DNA from: Leishmania infantum JPCM5
Taxonomy: Eukaryota > Euglenozoa > Kinetoplastea > Trypanosomatida > Trypanosomatidae
NCBI RefSeq assembly: GCF_000002875.2
Contig: NC_009419.2
Coordinates: 1,036,954-1,100,953, forward strand
Length of the DNA stretch: 64,000 bases
Reading direction: 5' to 3'
The translations under genes and the position numbers were made by a program. A model generated the notes under the pieces. The model searched no databases. It saw only the letters and a program-made list of their open reading frames with translations, and was not told where the DNA came from. Shown piece after piece: positions 20,461-29,497 of this stretch (within the stretch, counting starts at the first letter, position 1; every line of letters starts with the position of its first letter).

Positions 20461-20574
20461 ACGACGAGAGGCGAACGTCAGCGGCAGTTCGTGTGTCCAT
20501 AAGCAACGGGATGCTACGAGAGGTTTTGGCAGAGGTCCACCAAAGTGCAAGAGCATGAGTAGGAAATCGAGCGT

Positions 20575-20808
20575 ATGTGCTTAGCCTTCTCTGAGTTTGT
20601 CCTACTCATGACCTGTGTCGCGCCGAGACTGCTGTTGGTGTCATCGACCATGGAGCCCCATCGGCTGCTCCTTGGTGCAATCGCCTTCGTTCTCTTGCCT
20701 CTTTTTACTCCCGTCTTTTTTGCGCTTGTGACTTTACCCTTCCGCAGCGACGATCATGATGATGCTGCCGGCGGCAGTCATACAATCCGCTCTGAGCGAT
20801 GGCACTGA
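20575..20808 (+). CDS. Candidate small membrane protein (77 or 52 aa)
   Basis: ATG frame of 77 residues with two hydrophobic stretches. An internal ATG at 20650, in a favourable GACCATGG context, gives a 52-residue form with one strong membrane segment (LLLGAIAFVLLPLFTPVFFALVTL) and an acidic then polar tail. A good splice acceptor lies 115 nt upstream, but two earlier short ATG frames intervene. No family recognised. Support is context plus composition only. Confidence 0.3.
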   Translation: MCLAFSEFVLLMTCVAPRLLLVSSTMEPHRLLLGAIAFVLLPLFTPVFFALVTLPFRSDDHDDAAGGSHTIRSERWH

Positions 20809-22302
20809 GTTCAAACAAGTAAGTAATATGTACACACACAGCACCAAGAAGGACATGTTGGTCTTTCAGAGGAAATGCGAACATCATCATCGATCTGTGC
20901 ACCTGTGTTTGCGCCGGTGCCTCGCCGGGCATATCCGCAGCTCGGGTGCTCTTTTCCTCCTCTCCATCGTTCTCGAATGGCATCCGGCAGCTTGCTGAGA
21001 AGCCGTCCGCGAAGGCTGTGGAAGAGCGTCGTCTGATGCATCGTGGTCAGACCTGCGGAGCGCCTCCGTAGCTGGAGTGTTGGTGTGCTTTTAGCCCCCC
21101 CCTCTTCGTCTCCTTTATGCCTGAGTTAGCTCACAGCAGAAAACCAGCAAGTTCGCACCTCGACGACCACACGTCACGGCACCTGCTTGGATTTTCGATA
21201 GAGTGCCAGCGTCGCGCTGTCTCTCTCTCCCGCTCTCGCTCTCTGTGGCACACCATCCATCGACGATAACTGCGGTAAACAGGACCGTGTGCTCTGCTCC
21301 TTTTCATTGCTATTTCTTCCTCCATTTCCTTCGTTGCTGTTCGAATTCGAGTATCATGTACTGTGATGATCATGTCTTCATGTCCTTTTCTGTTTCTTCG
21401 GCGCCGTGCTGCCTCGTTGTTCGTAAGTCTGTTGTTTGCATTATGTGTGCGCGCGCGTGCGTGCATCTTTGTCCACGCGATCTCCCTCTTTTTCCTTTCC
21501 GACGTCTCTCTTGTAGCGACTGCCTGCCTCTCCGTCCCCCGGCACTTTCTCGGCCCAGTCGTTCCACCACGAGAAAGAGAGAGTTGGGGGCTGGTTCTTC
21601 CACAGTGTCGTTAACCGCCACGATGGCCACGAAAGACTCCAGGCAGACGTGAAATCACAAGGAAAGCTAATGCAGCCGCAGGTGCACCCTACGCATATCA
21701 GCGTGCTCTGATTTCGGAGTGTTCTGAGCATCGCTTGACCGCCCTCCTTGACGCGTGCGCGCGCATCGAAGAAAATTGTGGGCTCAAAAGACGGTCATCA
21801 GCCTTGCGAAATACCACAGACCACGGGCTGCCCGCGTGCTCTCTTTCTCTCTCTTGCTGTTGCTGGTACGTATGCTCCACTCGCCTCTACGCCACCTCTT
21901 TCCTCGACCGCACTGCGCCTGTCACATCCCTGGCGGGTCCATTTCAGACTGTCCTGTGCTTGCTTCTCCTCTGTGCAACCGACAGCGCTTATCGGCACGG
22001 ACACACACGGACCCGGAGAGATACACGACATCTTGTGTCTATCGTTGTCTTCTGTGCACACAAAGCGCCTTTGCGCTACCATTCTCGCTGACACGTTGAT
22101 GGTGGTGTGTGTGTGTGTGTGTCTGTCGCTGGTCTATACATTGAGAGCCCCCTTCCCCCTTCCCACAGCGATATTTCCCCCCCCCTTCCCCCCCGTCCTC
22201 ACCCTTCTACTGTACAACACCCACGCATACCGTCAGCACAGGACGGAAGAACTGTGGTCTTGACAGATTTCACAACTTTCGCCAGCAATTTTAGAGATCT
22301 CA

Positions 22303-22959
22303 ATGAGCTCAGACGACATAGACGCCCTCCGTTCAGAGCTGCTCCGACAGAAGATTATATTCGAGGCGGAGCTGCGTCGCCAGCGTGAGACGTTTGAGGA
22401 GCGGCTTTCACTCATCACCAATGAGCTCGCTGATCGCGAGGCGGATTGCCGCAATCTTCAGTCGGTCATCACCATCCTCGGCCGCAAAGTGGACGCCATC
22501 GCGGAGCAGCGTCAGTACATTGCCGTAGTTCACCGTCCACCTACACCGACGCGCCAGCCCAGCATTCATGAGAGTCCGTTCCGTCGTGAGACCTCCGCTC
22601 TCGTGCCGCCCCTGAGTAGCAACGGCGATGCGCAAGAACACGAGCGCGCCACCTCGACCGTGAAGAAGAGCGGCTCGCGCCGGCCCTCACCATCCCTCAA
22701 CGACCCCCCGGCGTTTGTGCGGCGCTCGGGCATGCCCATCACCCGGGTTGCGTCTATTAGTGCCCTCAGCCGTACAAGCAGCCCGCACGTGCATGGCCAC
22801 GCTGCCCGCCCGCTTCTCAGGACAAACACGTCCGCTACCGTGACGAGCGAGGGGAATAGCAACAGTGAAAAACGTGCGCTGCGGCACCGCGCCGTGTCGA
22901 GGCGGCGCACGAGCAGCGTAAGTCACCTCGCGGGCCTCAGGTCTACAGATGACTGGTAA
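22303..22959 (+). CDS. Coiled-coil protein, unrecognised
   Basis: 218 residues from the ATG at 22303. Residues 1-70 form a clear charged coiled coil (RSELLRQKIIFEAELRRQRE, then EERLSLITNELADREADCR). The remainder is Ser/Pro/Arg-rich and probably unstructured, with repeated RRxS and SP-type sites, so a phosphoprotein is likely. No catalytic motif, membrane segment or signal peptide. I recognise no family. The codon usage is GC-rich like its neighbours. Confidence 0.75.
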   Translation: MSSDDIDALRSELLRQKIIFEAELRRQRETFEERLSLITNELADREADCRNLQSVITILGRKVDAIAEQRQYIAVVHRPPTPTRQPSIHESPFRRETSALVPPLSSNGDAQEHERATSTVKKSGSRRPSPSLNDPPAFVRRSGMPITRVASISALSRTSSPHVHGHAARPLLRTNTSATVTSEGNSNSEKRALRHRAVSRRRTSSVSHLAGLRSTDDW

Positions 22960-24371
22960 GCATGCGGGGAATACGAGGATCGCATGTCGCCCACGTCTGG
23001 GAAGCAATGTGAAGGCGAATGGCCCGCCTCAGTACTGGCCACAACGGGACGGATCCGTACTGGTTTTCCCTGTCTTTCTTGTTTGCGGCTCGAAACGTGT
23101 GGATTGCGTGCCCTGCAGCTGCCGAAGAGCCCAAGTTGGCTTTGATACTGCTGTGTGTGTGTAGTGAGGCGTGTGGCAGCAGCCTTCGGGGACTTGTTAA
23201 ACCTTTTTTTTTCGTCTGTGGTTGCATCGTGTGCCTCCACCTCTTTGGTGCTTGTTCTCTTCTCTTGCACATACAGTCAAAGAAATGGGCACCCTCGCAG
23301 AGAGCAGCATGTGGGATTACCTCGCGCGTGGAAAGGTGAGAGCACGGACACCCATCCCTCTCTCCTGGTAGGTGCGGCCTGCGGCATTCGCGTGCCGAAG
23401 CACACTGCAAGGTGGTGGTGATGGTGGCTACCGCTGCTACACGTGCGCATCCGCCTCCCGTTTTCTTTTTTATTCATCATCGATTGGCACAGGCCTGAGC
23501 GCGCAGGCCAAGTTTGCTTTCCCTCTCTTCGCTCCGCCCTGTTGAGTGTATCACTTTACTCTCTTCCTTGTGCTGTAGGCTAGAGGTTGTGTTGTCATAT
23601 CTTTTTCTGTGCGTGTGCTTGACATAGACGTAGACCGAGCTCTGGGCGGCTTCTTTGATTGGCGAGGCACCCGCCCACCTATGCTACGGCGAGGGCCGTG
23701 CCCTCTCTGTGATTGTGATGTTCTTCTGCACCGTACGCACATGGCGTCGCTGCGGAGGTTTCCATACCGTTCTAACAACCTACACGCAATCGAAGAGAAG
23801 CGGTGCAGGGAAGAGATGGCAGAGCGCGATCTCCTCCTCTGAGTGCATGTTGCTCAACAACACGCACGTGCATGCATGAGCAAAAAGCGGCTGATGGCCT
23901 CTGACGACCTTTGCCTCATACCCGTTGCGAACACTACTGAGAATTCACCGAAGGCACGCTTCGTGATGACTTAGGTCTCTGCAGAGAACACCGTGCGGCA
24001 CCTCCCTCCCGTCCCTTGTCATGTACTTCTTCGCCTCCCTTTCGTCTCTCGTTCTCCCGCCGCCCCTCGCTCTCATGGACGTGGCACTTCTGCAGCGGCT
24101 TCATCTTTGTTCTCTTTTTCTCGTTGGGCGCGTACGTGATCGCTCCCTCTCCCTCCGGCCCATCACTGGTGCTGCTCGCAACGACGCCTTGCAGAGCTGA
24201 TAAAGGAACTGTTTGGTTCATGAGTGCCGCGGTGCGTAGTGGGCTTCACTCCTTGTCATCGTTACCTGTTCTGCGCTCTATCCCCGGGCTCTTTTCCTTT
24301 TCGTGTGCCGAGGAGTTCAGGCCAGCTCGGTGCCACTCGCCGCTGAGCAGAAGACGCACAACTTGCCGTTG

Positions 24372-24404
<33 letters not shown>

Positions 24405-24425
24405 GTTTGGCTGCGTCGCACAAAA
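22960..24425 (+). other. Intergenic spacer ending in a (TG)14 microsatellite
   Basis: 1.5 kb spacer with a run of eight T near 23203-23210, T/C-rich stretches at about 24000-24070 and 24110-24125, and a (TG)n tract at 24373-24400. No gene seen. Confidence 0.6.
24373..24400 (+). repeat. (TG)14 microsatellite directly upstream of a start codon
   Basis: An uninterrupted TG repeat ends 25 nt before the ATG at 24426. It will lie in the 5' UTR or at the splice acceptor of the next gene and is likely length-polymorphic. Confidence 0.9.
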
Positions 24426-24998
24426 ATGCAACGATTCTGCTTGAGTGCGCTGCGGCGCTCCTCTGCGGGCGGTGTCGCGCGCCTCGCTGTACCTTTCTCG
24501 CACGCGAGCCCCGCGCTTGTGGTGCCGCGTCGAGAGGCTTCGTCGTTAGAGTCACCTGCGACTGGGTCTGCAGAGGCCAGCCGCTCGCCAGCAAAGCCGT
24601 CCGCAGCTGGCGCGACACAGGCTGCACCCGAGTTGGACGCAGAGGCGGCAGAGCAGGTGCGACTCGCGCAGGAGTTGGGCGAGCAGGCTTTCAGTGAGAA
24701 CACGGAGATCCTGAAGAAAGTAGCGTTTCGCGGGCTGCGCGCCTTTGTCATGTGTGCTGTCGGCGTCGCCGCCTTCATGTGGGCGATGAAGAAGAAAAAG
24801 CGGGAACGCCAGGCGGACGCGCTGCCAGGTGTCGAGGCTCCCCGCGCCGCGCACGCTGAGGGGCATGACGACCCGACGCAGCGGTACTTGCAGGAGATGC
24901 GCGGGCTCGGCTTTGATGTGGAGACGCTGGAGGAGGAGCTGGAGTATGAGCGAGTCGCCAAGGCCGCTGATTCTCAGAAGCTCGCGGGACGGTTGTAG
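24426..24998 (+). CDS. Probable mitochondrial single-span membrane protein
   Basis: 190 residues from the ATG at 24426; the open frame runs further upstream but only through the microsatellite. The N-terminus (MQRFCLSALRRSSAGGVARL) is Arg- and Ser-rich without acids, typical of a mitochondrial presequence. After an Ala/Glu-rich segment comes one hydrophobic helix at about 105-121 (AFVMCAVGVAAFMWAM) followed by KKKKRER, then an acidic helical C-terminus. No catalytic motif or known family recognised. Location in the mitochondrial inner or outer membrane is inference. Confidence 0.75.
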   Translation: MQRFCLSALRRSSAGGVARLAVPFSHASPALVVPRREASSLESPATGSAEASRSPAKPSAAGATQAAPELDAEAAEQVRLAQELGEQAFSENTEILKKVAFRGLRAFVMCAVGVAAFMWAMKKKKRERQADALPGVEAPRAAHAEGHDDPTQRYLQEMRGLGFDVETLEEELEYERVAKAADSQKLAGRL

Positions 24999-25587
24999 TA
25001 ATGACGTGACGGATGTGTGTGGTGCGGTGCACCTTGGGCAGCGGTGATGAAGTGCGGAGCTCGTCATCTTCCGACGCTTAGGCGGCGGTGCAAGACATGA
25101 AAACAGGCGCAAAATGCGCGGTACAAAAGGAGCGGCATTAGCGACCACCCCCTCCTCCCCGAGAGAAAACGCGGAGGAGGGGGCGGGGGTGGTGATCGTC
25201 GTCGTTGTTACGGGAAGGGCACACCACAATCTTTGCGGACCTATCAGGCTTTCTTCGCTTCCCACTGGATCGCTTGTACGACATTATGGTGCTCACTCAC
25301 ACGCGAGTTGGTGCCTCACTTCTCCATATCCCGACTCTGCCTCTGCTTTGTATGCCCTCCTTTTTTCTTTCGATTGGGGTGGGCATGCCGTTTTGCGCGC
25401 ATACATCTACTTCACGCAACAGCGCGCGCACCTTTCGTTCTCTCTCGCCTTTGCTGTGCGGTGGCCGAAGAAAGCGAGTATTCGAGCGCACCTTCTCCTC
25501 GAGCGCGTTACCGCGGTGCCTCTCAAGCGATCACACTCCGCGCCTTCTGCAGCTTTTCTCGCCTCGCCTTCCTGCCTAGCTGGCCAT
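24999..25587 (+). other. Spacer, or 5' extension of the DHHC gene
   Basis: The frame of the palmitoyltransferase is open here back to an ATG at 25114. However, the translated stretch is not protein-like, and the DNA holds T/C tracts (for example 25423-25460) typical of a trans-splice acceptor. I treat it as spacer. Confidence 0.55.
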
Positions 25588-26826
25588 ATGCTGAGGCGCA
25601 CATTGTCTCCCGTGCAGGTTAGCGAGGCCCATGAGCGCTCCACCACCGCGCACCTGACCTCTTTGCCACACGGCGTGGAGGAAAGCGCTGTTCCCATCAA
25701 TGCCACAGACGATGGTAGTCGTGACCGCTGCGCTTTCCTCGAAACCGGCGAGAGCGCCGATGCACATGCTCCGCCGTGTGCGAGTGCCCAGGAGTCTGCC
25801 TGTGACAGCTGCCGCTTTTCATCCGTTGCCTCTGCTTCCTTGGCGTCCCCGGATGCGGTGCCGCAGGTGAGTGCGCTTGCGCCTGCCCCCGTGCCGTGCC
25901 TCCAGGCGCCGCCTTCGTGCGCCTTCGTTGATGTGCCACCCTCTGCCATGCCGGCGCGGAGGCTTAAAAACGTGTACGACGGAGCCATGCCCCTGCCGCC
26001 CGGCACGACGAAACGAGCGCTCGGCCGGCTGCGCATTGTGTGGTGCTGCGTGGTGACCGCCGAGAGCTGGCACTCCCTTTTCGTCGGCTTGCCGATTCTG
26101 TTCTTCACGACCCTCTTCGTTACGGTCGTCGTGCCGCGCGGGGAGTGGTTCACTTACGTCTTCACGGCCCTCTTCACCACTATATCAGTCACGTGCCTGA
26201 CACTGTCGGTCACCCTCGACCCCGGTGTCATCCCGCCAGCCCCGCAGTCGCAGCAGCCAACGCAGTCGACAACCGTCATGGTTGGCGGGCAGCCTGTGCT
26301 GTGCAAGGTGTGCACAACGTGCCACATCATTCGGCCACCACGCAGTACACACTGCCGGTTCTGCGACGTCTGCGTGGAGGAGTTTGACCACCACTGCGGT
26401 ATCATCGGCAGCTGCGTGGGAAAGCGGACGTTCCGTTTTTTCGGCGGCTTCTTTGTCATTACGAGTTTCCTCGTGCTCTATATCCTTATTCGTTCCTTTA
26501 TCATCCTCGTATCGACGGACTTCAAGCCAGCGAACGAGCGGCCGCACTTGATCTGGCTGGCTGTCTCGTGCACCTTCTGCATTGTTGCCGCGATCATAGG
26601 TGCAATTCTGGTGATGCCGTGTGCCGGTCGCTACATTATGCTAAGCGCCTCCAATTCCACCGTGAAGGAGACGATGCGCACCCAGCGGCAGCAGACGAAG
26701 TCGGGGGAGCAGCCACCTGGTGTCGTTCCTGTCGCGGAGACGAAGAGCGGCAACTACTGTGCCAATCTTCGCCGCCTGTTTAGCCCCATCGGACGCAGCC
26801 GCATCCCTTACGACTACTATGTATAG
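25588..26826 (+). CDS. DHHC-type protein S-palmitoyltransferase
   Basis: 412 residues from the ATG at 25588; an upstream in-frame ATG at 25114 would add 158 residues but lies before T/C tracts. Four membrane helices: about 164-185, 190-210, 286-308 and 320-345. Between helices 2 and 3 sits the cysteine-rich DHHC domain: CKVCTTCHIIRPPRSTHC, then CDVCVEEFDHHC (DHHC at 267-270) and GSCVGKRTFRFF. The usual DHHCPWVGNCVG reads DHHCGIIGSCVG here. After helix 4 the stretch SNSTVKETMR matches the position of the family TTxE motif. The enzyme attaches palmitate to cysteines of Golgi, ER or plasma-membrane proteins. The N-terminal 120 residues are Ser/Ala/Pro-rich. It is the last intact gene of the + unit. 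Confidence 0.92.
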   Translation: MLRRTLSPVQVSEAHERSTTAHLTSLPHGVEESAVPINATDDGSRDRCAFLETGESADAHAPPCASAQESACDSCRFSSVASASLASPDAVPQVSALAPAPVPCLQAPPSCAFVDVPPSAMPARRLKNVYDGAMPLPPGTTKRALGRLRIVWCCVVTAESWHSLFVGLPILFFTTLFVTVVVPRGEWFTYVFTALFTTISVTCLTLSVTLDPGVIPPAPQSQQPTQSTTVMVGGQPVLCKVCTTCHIIRPPRSTHCRFCDVCVEEFDHHCGIIGSCVGKRTFRFFGGFFVITSFLVLYILIRSFIILVSTDFKPANERPHLIWLAVSCTFCIVAAIIGAILVMPCAGRYIMLSASNSTVKETMRTQRQQTKSGEQPPGVVPVAETKSGNYCANLRRLFSPIGRSRIPYDYYV

Positions 26827-27477
26827 TCGATGGCGTTCCTTGAGGAAAGGATTCACACGGACATACGAGGACGACGGTGTGTGCGTGTGTGTGTGTGTGG
26901 AGCTTGCGTGCACAGAGCAGCTTTCTCTGTCATCGCGTGCTTCTACTGCTGCCGCTGCTTCGTGCTCCTTTTTTTTATCTCCCCTTTCCTTTTGTTCTTG
27001 TCGACAGTCCCCGCCATGTGATCTGCCTGTGTGTGGTGGTGTGACGCATGTGTATGGTTGGTGCAGATGGTGGTTGCTCTTGCCGGTCTCGATCACTTGA
27101 AGAAATGGGCATGGAAAAGAAAAAAGGTGAGCGACACAGCGCCGTTGCTGATGCTGCTGCGCTGGTCTGCTAAGCATCTCCGAGAACGGCTCAGATGATG
27201 GTGCTTACGCGCACGTTTGCGCCTTTCCGTTTTTCGCAATACTGGCCATGCATGCTGCTGCCGCTTGCCTATTTCTTGCGCCCTTCTCGCGTTTCTTTCA
27301 CCGACACTGTTTACCTTGATGCTGTCCCTTGGCCGGTCTTCCGTTTCCCGTGCCTCGCCCCCTTCCCGGTCTATCGCGACAGAGTCCACCTCATTCGCCG
27401 TCATCGCGTCCTCCATTGTTGTGCGGGATCGACCATAGCATCTGCCTCTTCGTACGTACACACACGAAACACGCTCT
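26827..27477 (+). other. Left part of the convergent strand-switch region
   Basis: 650 nt after the last intact + gene, probably its 3' UTR. It has a (TG)n run near 26877-26900 and T/C tracts at about 26966-27000. No gene seen. Confidence 0.65.
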
Positions 27478-28235
27478 AAAAACCTGCCCGGCCTCACGAA
27501 CCTCCGCGATCTCGGCGGCTACGCGACCACATGCGGGCGTCGCATTTCCGAAGGGTAAGGGCTCCGCAGCGACAACCTGCACACCTTACCACAAAGTTGC
27601 CGCACAGTAGGTGCTCGCAGACCGGCGGCACCTCACTCACGCCTTTGATTTCCGCAGTTGAGACGAGGTTTTTCACAAGTCGTGCTCACTTCGGAATATT
27701 GAGCACGTGCTCGAGCCGATTGCGGGAGGGGTCGATGGGCGTGGACCTGTGGGAGCCCGAAACGGAGGCCACGCCCGAGTGCATGCGCGATCTCGTCCAC
27801 CCCACGTACCGCGACCATATCGACAACTAAAGCCACCAACTCGCGCAGGTGTTCCAGTTGCTGACGAGCACCCCTTTCCGTGCAGACGGGCGGCAGCAAC
27901 CCATCCTCTTTTACGGCACCGCCGGCAAGGACCCCACAGACCTGATGGCGGCCATCATCCTTCAGATAGTTGGCGTGCCGCACAGCACAACACTGCATCA
28001 CTACATGCTCACCAGCGTCAGCCTGAAGCGATCGACGGGAGCGAACTGGTAAGACAACGCCACGGAGATTACCGGCTCTGCTATCGGCATCGTCTGGGGC
28101 ATCGACTCCGCCTACCTCAGCACGGCAACCGGCCACGTGCAGGAGCGCTACAGCAGCGTGGACACATACGTGACGAAGAAGCTGCAGATCGATTCAGACG
28201 CAGCACACTGCCTTCGCGCCCCGCCCTTGGCTTAG
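27478..28235 (+). pseudogene. Pseudogene of a tyrosine-phosphatase-family protein (Y_phosphatase3 / MptpB-like)
   Basis: Family landmarks appear in order but in all three frames: NLRDLGGYATTCGRRI (27499-27546, frame 1), a TAA, LRSDNLHTL (same frame), FDFRS then TGA (27644-27661, frame 2), then frame 0 from about 27690 to the natural stop TAG at 28233-28235, itself broken by TAA at 27828-27830 and at 28050-28052. The signature HCxxGKDRTG reads YGTAGKDPTD at about 27921-27950, so the nucleophilic Cys and the phosphate-binding Arg are both lost. Trypanosomatids carry intact MptpB-like phosphatases elsewhere. At least two frameshifts and four stops rule out function as a protein. The N-terminus and ATG are missing. 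Confidence 0.8.
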
Positions 28236-28305
28236 ATACGCAAAGGATGACCTCCTCGGCTATTCTTCTATTCATCAAGGTGTCCAGCCTACCAGGAACT
28301 ACTCC
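28236..28305. other. Short junction between the pseudogene and the retroposon-like block
   Basis: 70 nt with no feature seen. Confidence 0.5.
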
Positions 28306-28418
28306 ACAAACGTAAGCGTACACACAATCACAGCTCACCCACCTCTGCGGCACCACGGCTACACTCTGGTCGTCTAGGGCGCACCGCCCTCTGCCGCGAA
28401 ATCGAGGCGCGCGCCTCG
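28306..28418 (-). repeat. Retroposon-tail repeat, copy 1
   Basis: About 85% identical to 48221-48335 in the same orientation, and about 96% identical in the core 28330-28380 (CTACACTCTGGTCGTCTAGG region). This is the downstream (- strand) end of the retroposon-like block. Confidence 0.85.
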
Positions 28419-29228
28419 GGCGCCAGACGGGCCTCCGCTGGGGCGCATGCCTCGATCCAAGCAGGGTCGCCTGCAGCGTCCTGCGCTCCAGGGCAGTGGC
28501 GACGGCGTCTCTGTCGCCCGCGTAACAGGGGGCGGCCACCGCGCACGCCGCACGAGCTCGAGGAGGAGGCGGGCCAGCCTCGGGGCAGGGCCCTCTGAGA
28601 CCCGGCCTGCGTGCCGTGCTCCTGCGCCCAGAGCCGCTGCAAGTCGCGCTATTCCGTGATCTGGCGCGGCGACTCGTCGCGTGGGAGTCTGCAGGGCTCG
28701 GCGGTGCTCTCGCCATGCTCCCGGCGTCTGCCCCTCATCAGCCCGCCCCGTCGGGATGCAGACGGGCTGTGCCGCATGCTTCGCAGGCATGCTCGTCGGG
28801 GGAGGGGGGGTGATCGGCATGGGCCGCTTCGCGCCCCTCACTCGCGCTCCGCTGACCGCCGGATGCTGTGCCTGGGTGTGGTACACCGTGCCGGCTGTGC
28901 CCCACGGCGCCTGCGCGCCGTGCTCGCATTTTCGGCATCCCGCGGCCTGCGTCAAGACGGCGTTCTTGCCTGGGGGAGGTGGAGGAGGAGGGGAGGCGTG
29001 CCCGGATGGCTTGCCCGCATGCTGCCGCGACAGTCCGGATACTGCCCTGCGCCGGCGGCGGCAGGAGACGCTCCAACCTCCTCTCCACCCGCACGCCCTT
29101 CACAGTCTCGGGGCTGTGGCCGGGCAGAGGGGGCTTGGGGAGGGGGCCACGCCTGTGCGCCGGCCCCTTGGCCGGTGCCGCGCGGGGGAGGGTGGCGGCC
29201 CGGGGAGGGTGCCCCTTTGTGGCGGCCA

Positions 29229-29254
29229 GGGGGGAGGGGCAGGGCGGTGGGGGG
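29229..29254 (+). other. Canonical G-quadruplex motif
   Basis: Four G runs of at least three (GGGGGG, GGGG, GGG, GGGGGG) separated by loops A, CA and CGGT, on the + strand. More G-rich clusters lie at about 28972-28996, 29128-29145 and 29187-29212. It sits about 250 nt beyond the stop of the first - strand gene, within the zone where transcription from both sides should end. Confidence 0.75.
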
Positions 29255-29420
29255 CTTTGTCTTCGCAGGGTCGCCGCCATGAGGTCGGGGCGGGCGGGTT
29301 TTCGCGGCACGGGGCCGCCAGGCGGCCAACATGAATCCCACCCCGCGCTTTTTTTTTTCGCTCCGAGGATGGCGCACTCCGGGGAGAGGCGCATAGGTGG
29401 GAAGGCGGGGCGGGGACATA

Positions 29421-29497
29421 GTTGTTCAGCGGGAGGGGGGACGGCGAAAGGAGAACAGTGCAAGTTTAGGTGTTGAGCCGCTAGCGGCGGGCACGGC
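29421..29497 (-). other. Start of the 3' flank of the AT-hook gene
   Basis: 77 nt, G-rich on the + strand; no feature beyond the expected 3' UTR. Confidence 0.4.

Larger units (their letters stand above)
19425..22302 (+). other. Long intergenic region with microsatellite and a candidate small ORF
   Basis: 2.9 kb of mostly T/C-rich spacer, with a TG/CG-rich microsatellite at about 20167-20212. A clear tract plus AG at 20431-20460 precedes a possible small gene (20575-20808, listed separately). Further T/C tracts lie at about 21200-21330. A run of C at about 22168-22196 precedes the next gene. Confidence 0.55.
28306..29420 (-). mobile_element. Probable decayed non-LTR retroposon (ingi/L1Tc/DIRE-like) fragment
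   Basis: A very GC-rich block without an intact frame. On the - strand, near 28525-28460, one frame reads CYAGDRDAVATALERRTLQATLL, resembling the reverse-transcriptase catalytic box (YADD plus the helix after it) of ingi/L1Tc-type elements. Downstream, LDDQSVAVVP (about 28380-28350) resembles the strand that follows. About 200 codons upstream, near 29110, PGHSPETVKG recalls the conserved pre-RT stretch (PGPDGxxPExLK). The order and spacing fit, but each match is weak and lies in different frames. Degenerate ingi-related elements are known at Leishmania strand-switch regions. The last 120 bp recur at 48221-48335. Confidence 0.45.

Noticed and set aside
25114..25587. 158-residue N-terminal extension of the DHHC enzyme
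   Set aside because: Not protein-like, contains trans-splice-type tracts, and the family pattern starts well after the ATG at 25588.
28611..29476. Several 200-residue frames on both strands in the GC-rich block
   Set aside because: High GC content removes stop codons by chance; the frames overlap one another and none has an uninterrupted domain.
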